DNA of 55,868 nt. Source: Acidobacteriota bacterium. GTDB taxonomy: Bacteria; Acidobacteriota; Terriglobia; Acidiferrales; UBA7541. The notes beneath the pieces were generated by a model that saw nothing but the letters and a program-made list of their open reading frames with translations, had not been told where the DNA came from and did not search any database. A program made the translations under genes and the position numbers. The stretch spans positions 1 to 55,868 of the forward strand of contig JAMCWK010000104.1 of NCBI GenBank assembly GCA_023481105.1, in the 5' to 3' direction. This document shows, one piece after another, positions 44,802 through 54,134 of the stretch; positions within the stretch are counted from its first letter, which is position 1; the number at the start of each line of letters is the position of its first letter.

Positions 44802-45989
44802 GTGCGCAAGGGCCGCGGCGTTTTGTCACTTCAGGCCACTCGAACCGTGCATAGCGAAACGAAAAACGTAGCGGTGCAGCCGAATGCAACCGAATCCGCC
44901 GCGCGAGTTGCGCGGGCGCCGCGCATGAGCGTCATTGTGCCCGTGTTTAACGGCAAGTTGCAGCTTCCGCGTTGTCTCGAGGCGCTGCGCACTTCCGAAT
45001 TCTCCGATTTCGAAGTGATCGTCGTGGACGACTGCTCCACGGACAACACGCCGCAGATTGTGGAGCGTTTTCGCGCGCGCTATCTGCGCACGGAGCGCAA
45101 AATCGGGCCCGGCGGCGGGCGCAATTTGGGAGTGAACGACGCCCGCGGCGAAATTCTTGTCTTCGTGGACGCTGACGTCGTGGTGACTCCCGGCACGCTC
45201 GGCCGCATCGCCGCGGATTTCGGCGCCGACCCGAATCTGGCGGCGGTCTTTGGCTCCTACGACGAAGCCCCGGCGTGGAGCGATTTTCTTTCGCAATACA
45301 AAAACCTCATGCACCACTACGTGCACCAGATGGCCAGCGAGCGCGCCTCCACGTTCTGGGCGGGATGCGGCGCCATCCGCAAGAAAATTTTCCTCGAATT
45401 TGGCGGCTTCGACACCGAGCGCTATCCAAACCCTTCCATCGAGGACATTGACCTCGGCTTCCGCATCTGGCAGGCCGGCGGAAAGATTCTGCTCGACAAA
45501 AATATTCAAGTGAAGCACCTGAAAAAATGGACGGTGCGCGGCTTGCTGCGCGCGGACATCACCTACCGCGCAATTCCGTGGACGCGGCTCATCCTCGAAA
45601 CGCGCAGCCTGCCCGCGGACCTCAATCTCACGCTGGCGTCGCGGGTCAGCGCAGCGTTGGTCGGACTGCTCGTGCTCGGAATACTTGCGCTGCCGGTTGC
45701 TGCGTTGGGATGGCTGCCGTGGATTTCCGGGGCCGCGCTGGTCGTCGTGCTTGTCGCCATCATCGTGCTGTTGTTCGCGCTGAACTGGCGCGTGTACGCG
45801 TGGTTTGCCGAGCGCCGTGGCTGGCTGTTTACGTGCGGCGCCGCGCTGGCGCACTGGGCCTACTATTTCTATAGCGGCGCGGTGTTTGTGCTCGGCGTCA
45901 TCGCGCACAAGCTGCGCGGCTCGCCGGTGGATTCCCGCTTCAGCGGCGCTGGGCCCACGCGGCTCGCCGGCAGAATGGGGCAGGAGTAG
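44802..45989 (+). CDS. family 2 glycosyltransferase with C-terminal membrane segments
   Basis: 395 residues as drawn. GT-A domain: MSVIVPVFNGKLQLPRCL, VIVVDDCSTDNTP, VFVDADVVV as the DxD motif, WAGCGAIRKKIF and EDIDLGFRIW; then two to three hydrophobic segments near residues 285-370. It extends a glycan chain at the inner face of the membrane. The start is uncertain: no candidate has a Shine-Dalgarno, and the GTG at 44847 or the ATG at 44925, which begins right at the GT fold, are equally possible. Confidence 0.87.
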   Translation: MRKGRGVLSLQATRTVHSETKNVAVQPNATESAARVARAPRMSVIVPVFNGKLQLPRCLEALRTSEFSDFEVIVVDDCSTDNTPQIVERFRARYLRTERKIGPGGGRNLGVNDARGEILVFVDADVVVTPGTLGRIAADFGADPNLAAVFGSYDEAPAWSDFLSQYKNLMHHYVHQMASERASTFWAGCGAIRKKIFLEFGGFDTERYPNPSIEDIDLGFRIWQAGGKILLDKNIQVKHLKKWTVRGLLRADITYRAIPWTRLILETRSLPADLNLTLASRVSAALVGLLVLGILALPVAALGWLPWISGAALVVVLVAIIVLLFALNWRVYAWFAERRGWLFTCGAALAHWAYYFYSGAVFVLGVIAHKLRGSPVDSRFSGAGPTRLAGRMGQE

Positions 45990-45992
45990 CGC

Positions 45993-47180
45993 ATGCGCAT
46001 CGGCGTGGACGCCACCTGTTGGACCAACCGGCGCGGCTACGGGCGCTTTGCGCGCGCGCTGCTGACCGCCGCGCTCGCCGCCGACCCTGCGAAGGATTAC
46101 ACTTTTTTCGTAGACACGGAGTCGGAGGAATTTCCGCTGCCCGACGGCGTGGAGATTGTGCGCGTGGCCGCCGACGTTCCCACGGTGAAAGCAGCGGCCG
46201 CCGATGGCAGCCGCTCGCTTTCCGACATGTGGGCCATGAGCCGCGCCATCAGCGCGCGCAAACTCGACGTTTTCTTCTTTCCTTCCGTGTACAGCTACGT
46301 GCTGCTCACCAGCTCGGTGCCGGAGTTGACCACTATTCACGACGTCATCCCTGAACGTTTTCCGAAGATGGTTTTTCCCACGCTGCGCTCCAAATTATTC
46401 TGGCGCGCCAAGGTGTTCGCGGCGTGCGGACGGGCACACCTGGTACTAACCGTCAGCGAGTACTCGCGCCGGTGCATCGCAGAAACGCTGCGCATTCCGC
46501 CCGCCCGGCTGCGCGTGGTGAATGAAGCAGGCGACCCGGCGTTCCGTCATGTGCCGGGCCTGGACACGCAGCCGCTCTGGAATCGGCTTGGGGTTCAGCC
46601 CGGCACGCGGCTGCTTGCCTATGTCGGGGGGTTCAGCCCGCACAAGAATTTAATTGGGCTCGTCAGTTATTTTGCAGCGGCGTTTCGCAGCGAACAGTTC
46701 GCCGACGTGAAGCTGGTGCTCGTGGGGGATTTCGAAAGCGACCCGTTCTTCTCCTGCTATTCTGAATTGCAGAAACAGATACAGAAGTATCAGCTACAAG
46801 ACCGCGTACTTTTCCCCGGCTACATGCAGGACGACGATTTGCGCGCGCTGTTTCACGTTTGCACCGCGCTCGTGCTGCCGTCCATGTGCGAAGGGTTCGG
46901 CTTGCCGGCGGTGGAAGCGGCGGCGTGCGGCGCGCCGGCGGTTGTGACTACGGAAAGCCCGCTACCGGAAATTCTCGGCGAGGGCGCCATCGCGCTGCGT
47001 CCCGACGACTTCCAGGGCTGGGTTGATGCGCTGACGCGAGTCGTTGCGGACGATACGCTGCGGAAGAAAATGAGCGCCGCGGGCCTGGCAGCGACGGCGA
47101 AGCTTTCGTGGGAAAACTCCGCGCGGCAGTTGCTGGCGATTTTTGACGAGGTGCGTGAAAAACGTGTCGCGTCCACTTAA
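45993..47180 (+). CDS. family 4 glycosyltransferase (GT-B)
   Basis: 395 residues. N-terminal Rossmann domain beginning MRIGVDATCWTNRRGYGRF, C-terminal domain with YVGGFSPHKN (donor loop), LFPGYMQDDDLRALF and the retaining-GT signature CEGFGLPAVEAAACG (E-x7-E). The ATG lies three bases after the previous stop and the next gene overlaps its 3' end, so the glycosyltransferases are translationally coupled. Donor sugar unknown. Confidence 0.9.
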   Translation: MRIGVDATCWTNRRGYGRFARALLTAALAADPAKDYTFFVDTESEEFPLPDGVEIVRVAADVPTVKAAAADGSRSLSDMWAMSRAISARKLDVFFFPSVYSYVLLTSSVPELTTIHDVIPERFPKMVFPTLRSKLFWRAKVFAACGRAHLVLTVSEYSRRCIAETLRIPPARLRVVNEAGDPAFRHVPGLDTQPLWNRLGVQPGTRLLAYVGGFSPHKNLIGLVSYFAAAFRSEQFADVKLVLVGDFESDPFFSCYSELQKQIQKYQLQDRVLFPGYMQDDDLRALFHVCTALVLPSMCEGFGLPAVEAAACGAPAVVTTESPLPEILGEGAIALRPDDFQGWVDALTRVVADDTLRKKMSAAGLAATAKLSWENSARQLLAIFDEVREKRVAST

Positions 47181-48462
47181 GTTCCTTCACCTTTCGATCT
47201 TCTATCCGCCCTACAGCTTTGGCGGCGACGCGATGTACCTCTATCGCCTGCTCAACGCGCTGGCCCGCCGCGGGCACGAAGTGGACATCCTGCACTGCGC
47301 CGACAGCTACCATGTGCTCGAGCCGCGCACGCCCACCGCGTCATTTCCGAATCATCCCAACATCACCGTGCACACGCTGCGCAGCGGCTGGGGCATGCTT
47401 TCGCCGCTGCTCACGCAGCAGACCGGCGGCACGTGGTTCAAGACCAACCGCATCCGCGAAGTCATGCTGGGCAAGAAATTCGACGTCATCCACTATCACA
47501 ACACTTCTCTGCTCGGCCCCAAAGCCATCCTGCTCGAGCCGGACTACAAGGACTTCATCAAGCTCTACACCACGCACGAGCACTGGCTGGTGTGCCCCAT
47601 GCACGTGCTCTGGAAAAACAACGAGCGCGTCTGCGAAAAGCCGGATTGCTTCCGGTGCACGCTGAAGTTTCGCCGCCCGCCGCAGTGGTGGCGCTACACG
47701 AACTTATTGGAAAAGTGTTTGAAGCCGGTGGATGCGTTCATTTCGCCCAGCCGCTTCACCCGCCGGATGCACCACGAGCGCGGCTTCACGCGGCCCATCG
47801 AGCACGTGCCGTACTTCGTGCCGCTGGCGGAAATCGCTCAGCCCGCAGCGGGCGCGCCGCCGCATGCGCGGCCGTACTTTCTTTTTGTCGGCCGCCTGGA
47901 AAAAATCAAGGGCGTGCAGAATCTTTTCACGGTTTTCAGAAACTACGCGCACGCCGACCTGCTCATCGCGGGCACCGGCAATTACGAGGCGAAACTCAAG
48001 CAGATGGCCGCCGGGATGTCCAACGTGGTGTTCCTCGGTAACATGCCGCAGGAAAAACTGCGCGCGCTCTACCGTCACGCGATTGGGCTGTTAGTACCAT
48101 CGATTTGCTACGAAGTGTTCGGCATCATTATTCTGGAAGCGTACATGCAGCGTACGCCCGTGATCGCTTACGCCCTCGGCGGCGTGGAAGAGGTCGTCGA
48201 GGAAAGCCAGGGCGGCATGCTGTATCGCACGCCCGAAGAATTGCTGGCGGCCATGGAGCGCCTGCGCACGGACTCCGCGCTGCGCAGCGAAATGGGCGAG
48301 CGCGGCTGGCGCAAGTACAACGAGCGCTGGACGGAAGAGGCGCACCTGGAAATGTACTTGCGCGTTGTGGACGAAACCGCGCGGCGCAAATTCGGCGCGC
48401 TTCCGTGGGACGCAGCCGGGCGGGCCTCTCTCGACTTCCCGCCGGAGCCTATCCGGCAGTAA
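47155..48462 (+). CDS. family 4 glycosyltransferase (GT-B) with a Cys-rich loop
   Basis: 435 residues from the GTG at 47155 (another GTG at 47164 is possible), overlapping the previous gene by 26 bases. GT-B fold: FYPPYSFGGDAMYLYRL for the acceptor domain, FVGRLEKIKG, LGNMPQEKLRALY and YEVFGIIILEAYMQRTPV with E-x7-E. A CEKPDCFRC cluster near residue 162 matches a potential metal-binding loop found in some GT4 enzymes. Part of the same operon. Confidence 0.9.
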   Translation: MKNVSRPLKFLHLSIFYPPYSFGGDAMYLYRLLNALARRGHEVDILHCADSYHVLEPRTPTASFPNHPNITVHTLRSGWGMLSPLLTQQTGGTWFKTNRIREVMLGKKFDVIHYHNTSLLGPKAILLEPDYKDFIKLYTTHEHWLVCPMHVLWKNNERVCEKPDCFRCTLKFRRPPQWWRYTNLLEKCLKPVDAFISPSRFTRRMHHERGFTRPIEHVPYFVPLAEIAQPAAGAPPHARPYFLFVGRLEKIKGVQNLFTVFRNYAHADLLIAGTGNYEAKLKQMAAGMSNVVFLGNMPQEKLRALYRHAIGLLVPSICYEVFGIIILEAYMQRTPVIAYALGGVEEVVEESQGGMLYRTPEELLAAMERLRTDSALRSEMGERGWRKYNERWTEEAHLEMYLRVVDETARRKFGALPWDAAGRASLDFPPEPIRQ

Positions 48463-48510
48463 AATGTGTCGTAAGGGAAACGCGGCTCAGGGCGTTTGGA
48501 GCAGGCGAAC

Positions 48511-48957
48511 ATGGAACTTCTGCCAAAAACAAGAGTAGAATTGCGAGTGCGCGTGCGGCTGGGCCGCAATGCGCTTGACGAAATCATGGCTGAAGACCAA
48601 CCCAAAGAGCAGCTCCCCAGCCCGCTACTGCTGGCGTTTGCACCGATGCATCGCACGGCCATGGGCGCGGCCTTCGGCGTGGTCCTCGGCGGGCTGCTGT
48701 TTCTGATGACTATGGCGCTGGTGGTGAAGGGCGGCTATCCCGTCGGGCCCACTTTGTCTCTTCTCGGCCAGTTCTTTTTCGGCTATACGGTGACGTTTCC
48801 GGGCGCCTTCGTTGGGCTGTTCTGGGGATGGAGCGTTGGTTTCCTGCTGGGCTGGGGATTTGCCGTGGTCCGCAATCTGATCGTGTGGTCCTGGCTGGTG
48901 CTCATCCGCTCGCGGGCGGAGATGGAAGAGTACGGCGATTTCCTCGACCACATGTGA
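48511..48957 (+). CDS. small polytopic membrane protein, paralogue 1
   Basis: 148 residues, two to three membrane segments in residues 45-130, with a charged N-terminal tail (ELRVRVRLGRN). ATG at 48511 preceded by TTGGAGCAGG. The core VLGGLLFLMTMALVVKGG ... LGQFFFGYTVTFPGAFVGLFWG lines up with the next gene's LGTLLGLGLFLATNFLVLKG ... LSQFFPGYSVTFLGSLVGFAYA. Not a family I can name. Its position between glycosyltransferases and a polysaccharide deacetylase suggests a role in glycan assembly or export. Confidence 0.75.
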   Translation: MELLPKTRVELRVRVRLGRNALDEIMAEDQPKEQLPSPLLLAFAPMHRTAMGAAFGVVLGGLLFLMTMALVVKGGYPVGPTLSLLGQFFFGYTVTFPGAFVGLFWGWSVGFLLGWGFAVVRNLIVWSWLVLIRSRAEMEEYGDFLDHM

Positions 48958-48982
48958 AGCAGCGCTGACAGGGGTGGATGAT

Positions 48983-49273
48983 ATGGAACGCGAAGAAGAT
49001 CAGCTCGCCAAGGCGGTTGTGCGGCTGAATGCCAAGCTGATGGGCATCGTGCTGGGCACACTGCTGGGCTTGGGGCTTTTTCTGGCCACCAATTTCCTGG
49101 TCCTCAAGGGCGGCGAAAATGTCGGCCAGCATCTCATTCTGCTTTCGCAGTTCTTCCCCGGTTATTCCGTCACGTTCCTGGGCAGCCTGGTGGGCTTCGC
49201 CTACGCCTTTGCGGTAGGCATGGTCATCGGCAGCGTGCTAGGCGCTGTTTACAACAAGGTGGCCCGCGCCTGA
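48983..49273 (+). CDS. small polytopic membrane protein, paralogue 2
   Basis: 96 residues, two to three membrane segments, shortened version of the preceding protein without its basic N-terminal tail. Shared core: LVLKGG, then LLSQFFPGYSVTF and GSLVGFAYAFAVG. I chose the ATG at 48983; a GTG at 48974 sits directly on the Shine-Dalgarno (AGGGG). The polysaccharide deacetylase gene starts 18 bases later. The two paralogues may form a complex. Confidence 0.72.
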   Translation: MEREEDQLAKAVVRLNAKLMGIVLGTLLGLGLFLATNFLVLKGGENVGQHLILLSQFFPGYSVTFLGSLVGFAYAFAVGMVIGSVLGAVYNKVARA

Positions 49274-49291
49274 CGCGGCTGCGAAGGATCC

Positions 49292-50074
49292 GTGGCTGCA
49301 ATGGACGCTGCTCTCAAACCCGTTATCCTCACCTATCACTCGATCTCGGACGGCCGTACGCCGCTGGAGATTTCCCCTGCGCTTTTCGCCGCGCAAATGG
49401 AGTGGCTGAAGGGCAACGCGCGCGTCCTTTCGCTCGAAGAGCTGGTGGCTCTGCTGGTGAAGCGCTCGCCGATGGCCGCGCGAGCAGTCGTGCTCACTTT
49501 TGACGACGGCTTCCGCGATTTCCATGCGGCCGCCGCGCCGGTGTTGCGCAAGCTGGGACTTTCCGCCACCGTTTTTTTGCCGACGTCGTTTCTCGGCCGC
49601 AGCAACGCCTGGCCCGGACAGCCCTCCTGGGTCACGCCGCAACCGCTGATGGATTGGGCCGAAATCCGCGAACTGGCGGACCAGGGATTTGCTTTTGGCT
49701 CGCACAGCGTCTCGCATCCGGACCTCACCGCGCTCAATGCGACAGAACTGGAATTTGAACTGGAGAAGAGCAAGCGCGAGATTGAATTGCGCATCAACCG
49801 CCCCGCGGAATTCTTCTGCTATCCCTATGGCCGCTGGAAAGCGGACGTGCGCGCGGCCGTTGCACGGCACTATCGCGGTGCGTGTTCCACCGGCGCAGGC
49901 GTGGTCGAGCCCGATGCCGACCCTTATGCGTTGCCCCGTGTGGACGCGCATTACGTCCGCAGCATGAGCTGGTTCCGCCGCATGTTTACGCGCCGCTTTG
50001 AAGCCTACATAGCTGCACGCCGCACAATCCGGCGCCTGCGCCGCCAGCCGGAAGGCATCTATGCGCGCGCGTAG
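49292..50074 (+). CDS. polysaccharide deacetylase (NodB fold, CE4)
   Basis: 260 residues. ILTYHSISD at the N terminus, LTFDDGFRDF with the catalytic Asp and metal-binding Asp (near residue 68), SHSVSHPDLT with the two metal-binding histidines (H-x3-H, near 137-141) and FCYPYGRWKAD. It removes N- or O-acetyl groups from a sugar polymer. No signal peptide is seen, so a cytosolic or lipid-linked intermediate is a likely substrate. GTG start with AAGGATCC upstream; an internal ATG three codons later is possible. Last of the tightly spaced glycan genes. Confidence 0.9.
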   Translation: MAAMDAALKPVILTYHSISDGRTPLEISPALFAAQMEWLKGNARVLSLEELVALLVKRSPMAARAVVLTFDDGFRDFHAAAAPVLRKLGLSATVFLPTSFLGRSNAWPGQPSWVTPQPLMDWAEIRELADQGFAFGSHSVSHPDLTALNATELEFELEKSKREIELRINRPAEFFCYPYGRWKADVRAAVARHYRGACSTGAGVVEPDADPYALPRVDAHYVRSMSWFRRMFTRRFEAYIAARRTIRRLRRQPEGIYARA

Positions 50075-50249
50075 GATTCATTCGCTTGGGGGCAATAAGT
50101 GGCAAAGTTTTTCATTACTTAGCCCTATGGATTGCCCCAGTACCCGTTCGCGCACACGTAAGTACTTCCGTCCCATAGACTTGATTTGGGGAGGAATGGA
50201 CAATTGGTTGCACAGCGTAATTTGTTGATCGCGCTGACTGAGACGATTG

Positions 50250-51824
50250 ATGAACCCTGGCTCCGCAGACGGTAAGTCTGTTGTCATCATTGGTGGGGGT
50301 CCTGCCGGACTCACCGCCTCCTATGAGCTTTCCAAGCACGGCGTTCCAGCCGTGGTGTTGGAAGCCGACAACATCGTCGGCGGCATCTCTCGCACGGTCA
50401 ATTACAAAGGCTACCTCTTCGACATCGGCGGCCACCGCTTTTTCAGCAAGTGCGCCGAGGTCAATCAAATTTGGGAAGAAATCCTGCACGGCCAGTTCCT
50501 CGAGCGCCCGCGCCTTTCGCGCATCTACTACCGCAATAAGTTTTTCTATTACCCGCTGAAGCCCAAGAACGCGCTGTTCGGGCTCGGCCTGTTCGAAGCG
50601 ATGCGCATCGTCGCCAGCTATGCGTGGTCGCGCGTCAATCCGCACCCCAAAGAAGACAACCTCGAAGAGTGGGTCTCCAACCGCTTCGGCAAACGCCTTT
50701 ACGAAATTTTCTTCAAGACCTACACGGAAAAAGTGTGGGGCGTGCCGTGCACAGAAATCCGCGCGGAATGGGCGGCGCAGCGCATCCGCGGCCTGTCGCT
50801 GACCACCGCCATCAAGAACGCGCTCTTCGGCCAGAAAAAGCCCAAGGTCAAAACGCTGATTGACAAGTTCCACTACCCCGAGCGCGGCCCGGGCCAGATG
50901 TGGGAGACGCTGACGGACATGCTGCGCGAGCGGGGCTATCCGGTGCTGATGGAGCGCCCCGTGGTGCGTATCGCGCACGACGGCACGAAGGTGACGCACC
51001 TGGTTACGCGCGGCGCGAAGGGCGAGGAAAAATTCGCGGGCACGCACTTCATCAGCTCCATGCCCATCCGCGAGTTGGTGAATGCGCTCGATCCGCCGGC
51101 GCCGCCCGCTGTGCACAAGGCCGCGAACAGCCTGCGTTATCGCGATTTCTTGATTGTCAGCCTGATTGTCAATCGCAAGGACATCGCGCCGGACAACTGG
51201 ATCTACATTCACGAATCCAAGGTCAAAGTGGGCCGCATCCAGAACTTCAAGAACTGGTCGCCGGCCATGGTGCCCGACCCCAGCAAGACCTGCCTGGGCA
51301 TGGAATATTTTGTTTTCGAAAATGACGAGCTGTGGTCCAGCCCGGATGACAAGCTTATTGAAATGGCCAAGCGCGAAATCGAGCAACTCGGCCTGGCTAA
51401 GGCGTCGGAAATCGAGGACGGCTGCGTGGTGCGCATGCCCAAAGCCTATCCGATGTACGACGCCGACTGGCACCAGCAGGTGCAGCTCATCCGCCACTGG
51501 ATTGAAACGAATTTGCCGAACTTGCAGATGGTCGGCCGCAACGGCATGCACAAGTACAACAACCAGGACCACTCCATGATGACCGCGCTCTACGCCGCGC
51601 GAAACATCCTCGGCGAGAACCACGATCTCTGGTCCGTCAACACCGACGAGGAATACCACGAGGAAGCCAAGGCCGCTCCGGCGACGGTGGACGCCGAGCC
51701 CAAGCGCCCCGCCTATGCTGAACCGCCGCGCGTGCCCAAGTCCGGCGCGAGCGAATTCAGCGGCGCAAAGTCCGCCGCCGCGTCGGCCTCCGCTGCGCTC
51801 ACCGACCCGCAATCCACGAAGTAG
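50250..51824 (+). CDS. FAD-dependent amine-oxidase-like oxidoreductase (UDP-galactopyranose mutase-like)
   Basis: 524 residues. FAD-binding SVVIIGGGPAGLTASYELS followed by VVLEADNIVGGISRTVNYKG and FDIGGHRFFS, as in UDP-galactopyranose mutase and protoporphyrinogen-oxidase-like proteins. YYPLKPKNALFGLGL and MIGRNGMH-like ending (VGRNGMHKYNNQDHSM) fit that group. Found next to glycan genes, it may isomerise or oxidise a sugar nucleotide, but it is not a canonical Glf. The last ~45 residues are a low-complexity Ala/Pro/Lys tail. Start at the ATG at 50250. Confidence 0.85.
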   Translation: MNPGSADGKSVVIIGGGPAGLTASYELSKHGVPAVVLEADNIVGGISRTVNYKGYLFDIGGHRFFSKCAEVNQIWEEILHGQFLERPRLSRIYYRNKFFYYPLKPKNALFGLGLFEAMRIVASYAWSRVNPHPKEDNLEEWVSNRFGKRLYEIFFKTYTEKVWGVPCTEIRAEWAAQRIRGLSLTTAIKNALFGQKKPKVKTLIDKFHYPERGPGQMWETLTDMLRERGYPVLMERPVVRIAHDGTKVTHLVTRGAKGEEKFAGTHFISSMPIRELVNALDPPAPPAVHKAANSLRYRDFLIVSLIVNRKDIAPDNWIYIHESKVKVGRIQNFKNWSPAMVPDPSKTCLGMEYFVFENDELWSSPDDKLIEMAKREIEQLGLAKASEIEDGCVVRMPKAYPMYDADWHQQVQLIRHWIETNLPNLQMVGRNGMHKYNNQDHSMMTALYAARNILGENHDLWSVNTDEEYHEEAKAAPATVDAEPKRPAYAEPPRVPKSGASEFSGAKSAAASASAALTDPQSTK

Positions 51825-51856
51825 CTGCTGTACGTTTCTTCTCGCGCAAAAATTGA

Positions 51857-51890
51857 AAAGGCCGGCGATGTCCGCCGGCCTTTGTGTTTT
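51857..51890. terminator. strong intrinsic terminator between convergent genes
   Basis: Perfect 11-base stem AAAGGCCGGCG (51857-51867) / CGCCGGCCTTT (51873-51883), loop ATGTC, then GTGTTTT. The stem's A and T ends let it act from both strands: it ends the FAD-oxidoreductase gene (plus) and lies just past the M50 protease gene (minus). Confidence 0.88.
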
Positions 51891-51912
51891 CCCTGACGCT
51901 TGACGTTGGCTC

Positions 51913-53046
51913 CTACTGACCTTCCACCTTCCCCATTTCCATTCGCGTTTGAATCACGCGAAGGATGGTGTCCCGCGAAATGAGACCGACCACGCGGTTT
52001 CCGGACACTACCGGCATTTGATTGATGTCTTCGGTCTGCATGCGCTCGAGCAAGTTCAGCACGGGCTCGTCGGGCGACGTGACGTGCACGTGTTCGCGCG
52101 GAATCATCGCCGCCTGCACCGACGTGGTGTCCCATTCTTCACGCCGAATTTTGCTCACGGAATGCACGCTGATGAGTCCCACGAGTTCATCGGCGCCCTG
52201 CACCAAGTGACAGCGCCGCCCGGTGCGGACAATCTCGTCCACGTAGTCCAGCACGGAAATGCTGCGCGGCACCGTGGGCAGCTCGGCGCTCATGATGTCG
52301 CCCGCGCGCACGCCTGCGAGCGAATTGCGAATCGCCACCTGCGCAAAGCTCTCTTGCGCCGCGCTCAGTAGGAACCAGCCGATAAACGTCCACCAGATGC
52401 CGTCGAAGCGGCCCAGCAGCTCATTCGTCAGCGCGGAATATATCCCCACCAGGATCATGAGGTAGGCGATCAACTGCCCGCCCACCGACGCCATCCTGGT
52501 GGCGCGCGTGAAGTTGCCGGTGAATTGCCACACGATCGAGCGCAAAATGCGCCCGCCATCCAGCGGAAACCCCGGGATCAGATTGAACGTCGCCAGCGCG
52601 AAGTTAATCAGCGCCAGCCACGACGCCACCGCCCGCAGCATTCCTCCCTCGACGCCGGCGCTGGCCACCAGGTAGAACGCGCCGGCCAGGAGGTAGCTGG
52701 ACACCGGTCCGGCGACGGCAATCTTGAACTCCTGCCCGGCGGTGCGTGCCTCGCGCCCGATGCGCGCCACTCCGCCAAACACAAACAGCGTGATGGACAC
52801 CACGGGAATCTTGTAGCGCAGCGCGACCACGCTGTGCGCCAGCTCGTGGAATAGTACGGAGCCAAAAAACAGCAGGCTGCTCAAAATGCCCGCCGCCCAA
52901 TGCTGCGACTCGCTCCAGTGAGGATGCTGATTGGTGAAGTACGACACCCAGGAAAACGTGATCAGCGCAAACAGCAGAAACCAGCTCGCATGGAGATGAA
53001 TGGGAATCCCCAGCACTCTACCGATACGAAAACCTGTTCCCACCAT
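51913..53046 (-). CDS. M50-family site-2 protease with tandem CBS domains
   Basis: 377 residues. Six or so membrane segments in the first 225 residues carry the zinc motif HELAHS (H67, E68, H71) and the third ligand in NLIPGFPLDGGRI near 160. Residues ~245-370 are two CBS domains (VRTGRRCHLVQ and INQMPVVSGNRVVGLISRDT), which commonly bind adenine nucleotides and would regulate the protease. SpoIVFB-like subfamily. It should cut a membrane-spanning regulator, but none is obvious here. GGGAGAGCAC precedes the ATG. Confidence 0.93.
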   Translation of the reverse strand: MVGTGFRIGRVLGIPIHLHASWFLLFALITFSWVSYFTNQHPHWSESQHWAAGILSSLLFFGSVLFHELAHSVVALRYKIPVVSITLFVFGGVARIGREARTAGQEFKIAVAGPVSSYLLAGAFYLVASAGVEGGMLRAVASWLALINFALATFNLIPGFPLDGGRILRSIVWQFTGNFTRATRMASVGGQLIAYLMILVGIYSALTNELLGRFDGIWWTFIGWFLLSAAQESFAQVAIRNSLAGVRAGDIMSAELPTVPRSISVLDYVDEIVRTGRRCHLVQGADELVGLISVHSVSKIRREEWDTTSVQAAMIPREHVHVTSPDEPVLNLLERMQTEDINQMPVVSGNRVVGLISRDTILRVIQTRMEMGKVEGQ

Positions 53047-53089
53047 GTGCTCTCCCGCTGCCGATCTTCTGCCTGTCCATTCTGCTGCT

Positions 53090-53099
53090 TGCTATTATA
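53090..53099. promoter_or_regulatory. overlapping divergent -10 elements
   Basis: Plus strand: TGC TATTAT (53090-53098), extended -10 towards the L,D-transpeptidase. Minus strand: perfect TATAAT (53094-53099), about 48 bases before the M50 protease start. No good -35 in either direction. If both are used they compete. Confidence 0.4.
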
Positions 53100-53261
53100 G
53101 ACGTTTCCGCGCTGGCATCGCGTTCCCCGCGCCACATCGTGTTCCGCGGCACACGAAAACCCATCCCGGTATCACAACTAACTCCTTTGTAATCAACACG
53201 TAATGAATGGGTCGTAGTGTGCCATGGCAATGGCCAGAGAGCAACGACGGAGGCAACTTCG

Positions 53262-53912
53262 ATGCGGCGGAACAACGAAGCAGCCAACCAGCAAGCAGCA
53301 AAACCCAAACGGCATTCTGAGCTTTCCATCGGCCTGTGGCGCGTAGCCGCAGTCCTGCTTCTTTCGCTGGCCGAAGCGCACGCGCAAGAACGGAACGGCG
53401 GCAAGGCTGCCCCCGTGAGCGAGCCGCAGGCGCGTCCGGAGCGCAGAATCGTCATCAGCATACCCGACCGCAAGCTGGCGCTCATCGAAGACGGCAAGGT
53501 GGTGAAGATTTATCCGGTAGCCGTCGGCGCCGCCGCAACGCCCAGCCCCAGCGGCGAATTTCGCGTCCGCGAGCGCATCACCAATCCGACTTACTACGCG
53601 CCCGGAAAAGTCATCGGCCCGGGCAAAGAGAATCCGCTGGGCACGCGCTGGATCGGACTCGGCCAGCGCGGCTACGGAATCCACGGCACCAACGAGCCGC
53701 GCTCCATCGGCAAGCGCGCCTCGCACGGCTGCATCCGCATGAGGAAAGCGGATGTAGAGGAGCTGTTTGAGCTGGTTCGCGCCGGAGACCTCGTCGAGCT
53801 GCACGGCACGCGCGGCGCGGAAGTCGCCGCCATCTTCGGAGAGGTACCAACTGCCCCGGCAACAAAGCCTGCTACGAAGGCTGCGCCCGCCGTCGTCGCC
53901 ACGGTGATGTAG
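53262..53912 (+). CDS. L,D-transpeptidase (YkuD domain), exported
   Basis: 216 residues. Signal-peptide-like N terminus (basic start, hydrophobic 22-38, AEAHAQ cleavage region), then a YkuD domain from about residue 60 with H141 (YGIHGTNEP) and the catalytic SHGCIRM (H155, C157). It forms 3-3 peptidoglycan cross-links or attaches proteins to peptidoglycan in the periplasm. C-terminal Ala/Pro/Lys-rich tail. ATG nine bases after GGAGG; the longer open frame upstream has no Shine-Dalgarno. Confidence 0.92.
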   Translation: MRRNNEAANQQAAKPKRHSELSIGLWRVAAVLLLSLAEAHAQERNGGKAAPVSEPQARPERRIVISIPDRKLALIEDGKVVKIYPVAVGAAATPSPSGEFRVRERITNPTYYAPGKVIGPGKENPLGTRWIGLGQRGYGIHGTNEPRSIGKRASHGCIRMRKADVEELFELVRAGDLVELHGTRGAEVAAIFGEVPTAPATKPATKAAPAVVATVM

Positions 53913-53953
53913 GGGCGACCGGCAGGACGCCCGAGAAACACGGAGGAATCAGA

Positions 53954-54130
53954 ATGGCGCCACTCATTGCACCAACAATTTTGATCGCCGCAACGCTCGC
54001 GTCGTTTTCATTGGCACTGATTATTGCGCGCGTCGGCCTTGCAGCGATGTTTCGCATACTGCCCGCGGCGCGTCCGCCGTTGCGCGTAATTAACGGCGGC
54101 CGCGCAGGATTCGCCTCAACGGCGCGGTGA
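53954..54130 (+). CDS. 58-residue single-span membrane protein
   Basis: ATG preceded by GGAGGAATCAGA, a strong ribosome-binding site. Residues 4-32 are hydrophobic (ILIAATLASFSLALIIARV), followed by a basic tail (FRILPAARPPLR) that would lie in the cytosol. No family recognised. It sits between the L,D-transpeptidase and the SPFH protein, flanked on both sides by GTAGGGGCG palindromes. The Shine-Dalgarno is what makes it credible. Confidence 0.6.
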   Translation: MAPLIAPTILIAATLASFSLALIIARVGLAAMFRILPAARPPLRVINGGRAGFASTAR

Positions 54131-54134
54131 CGTA

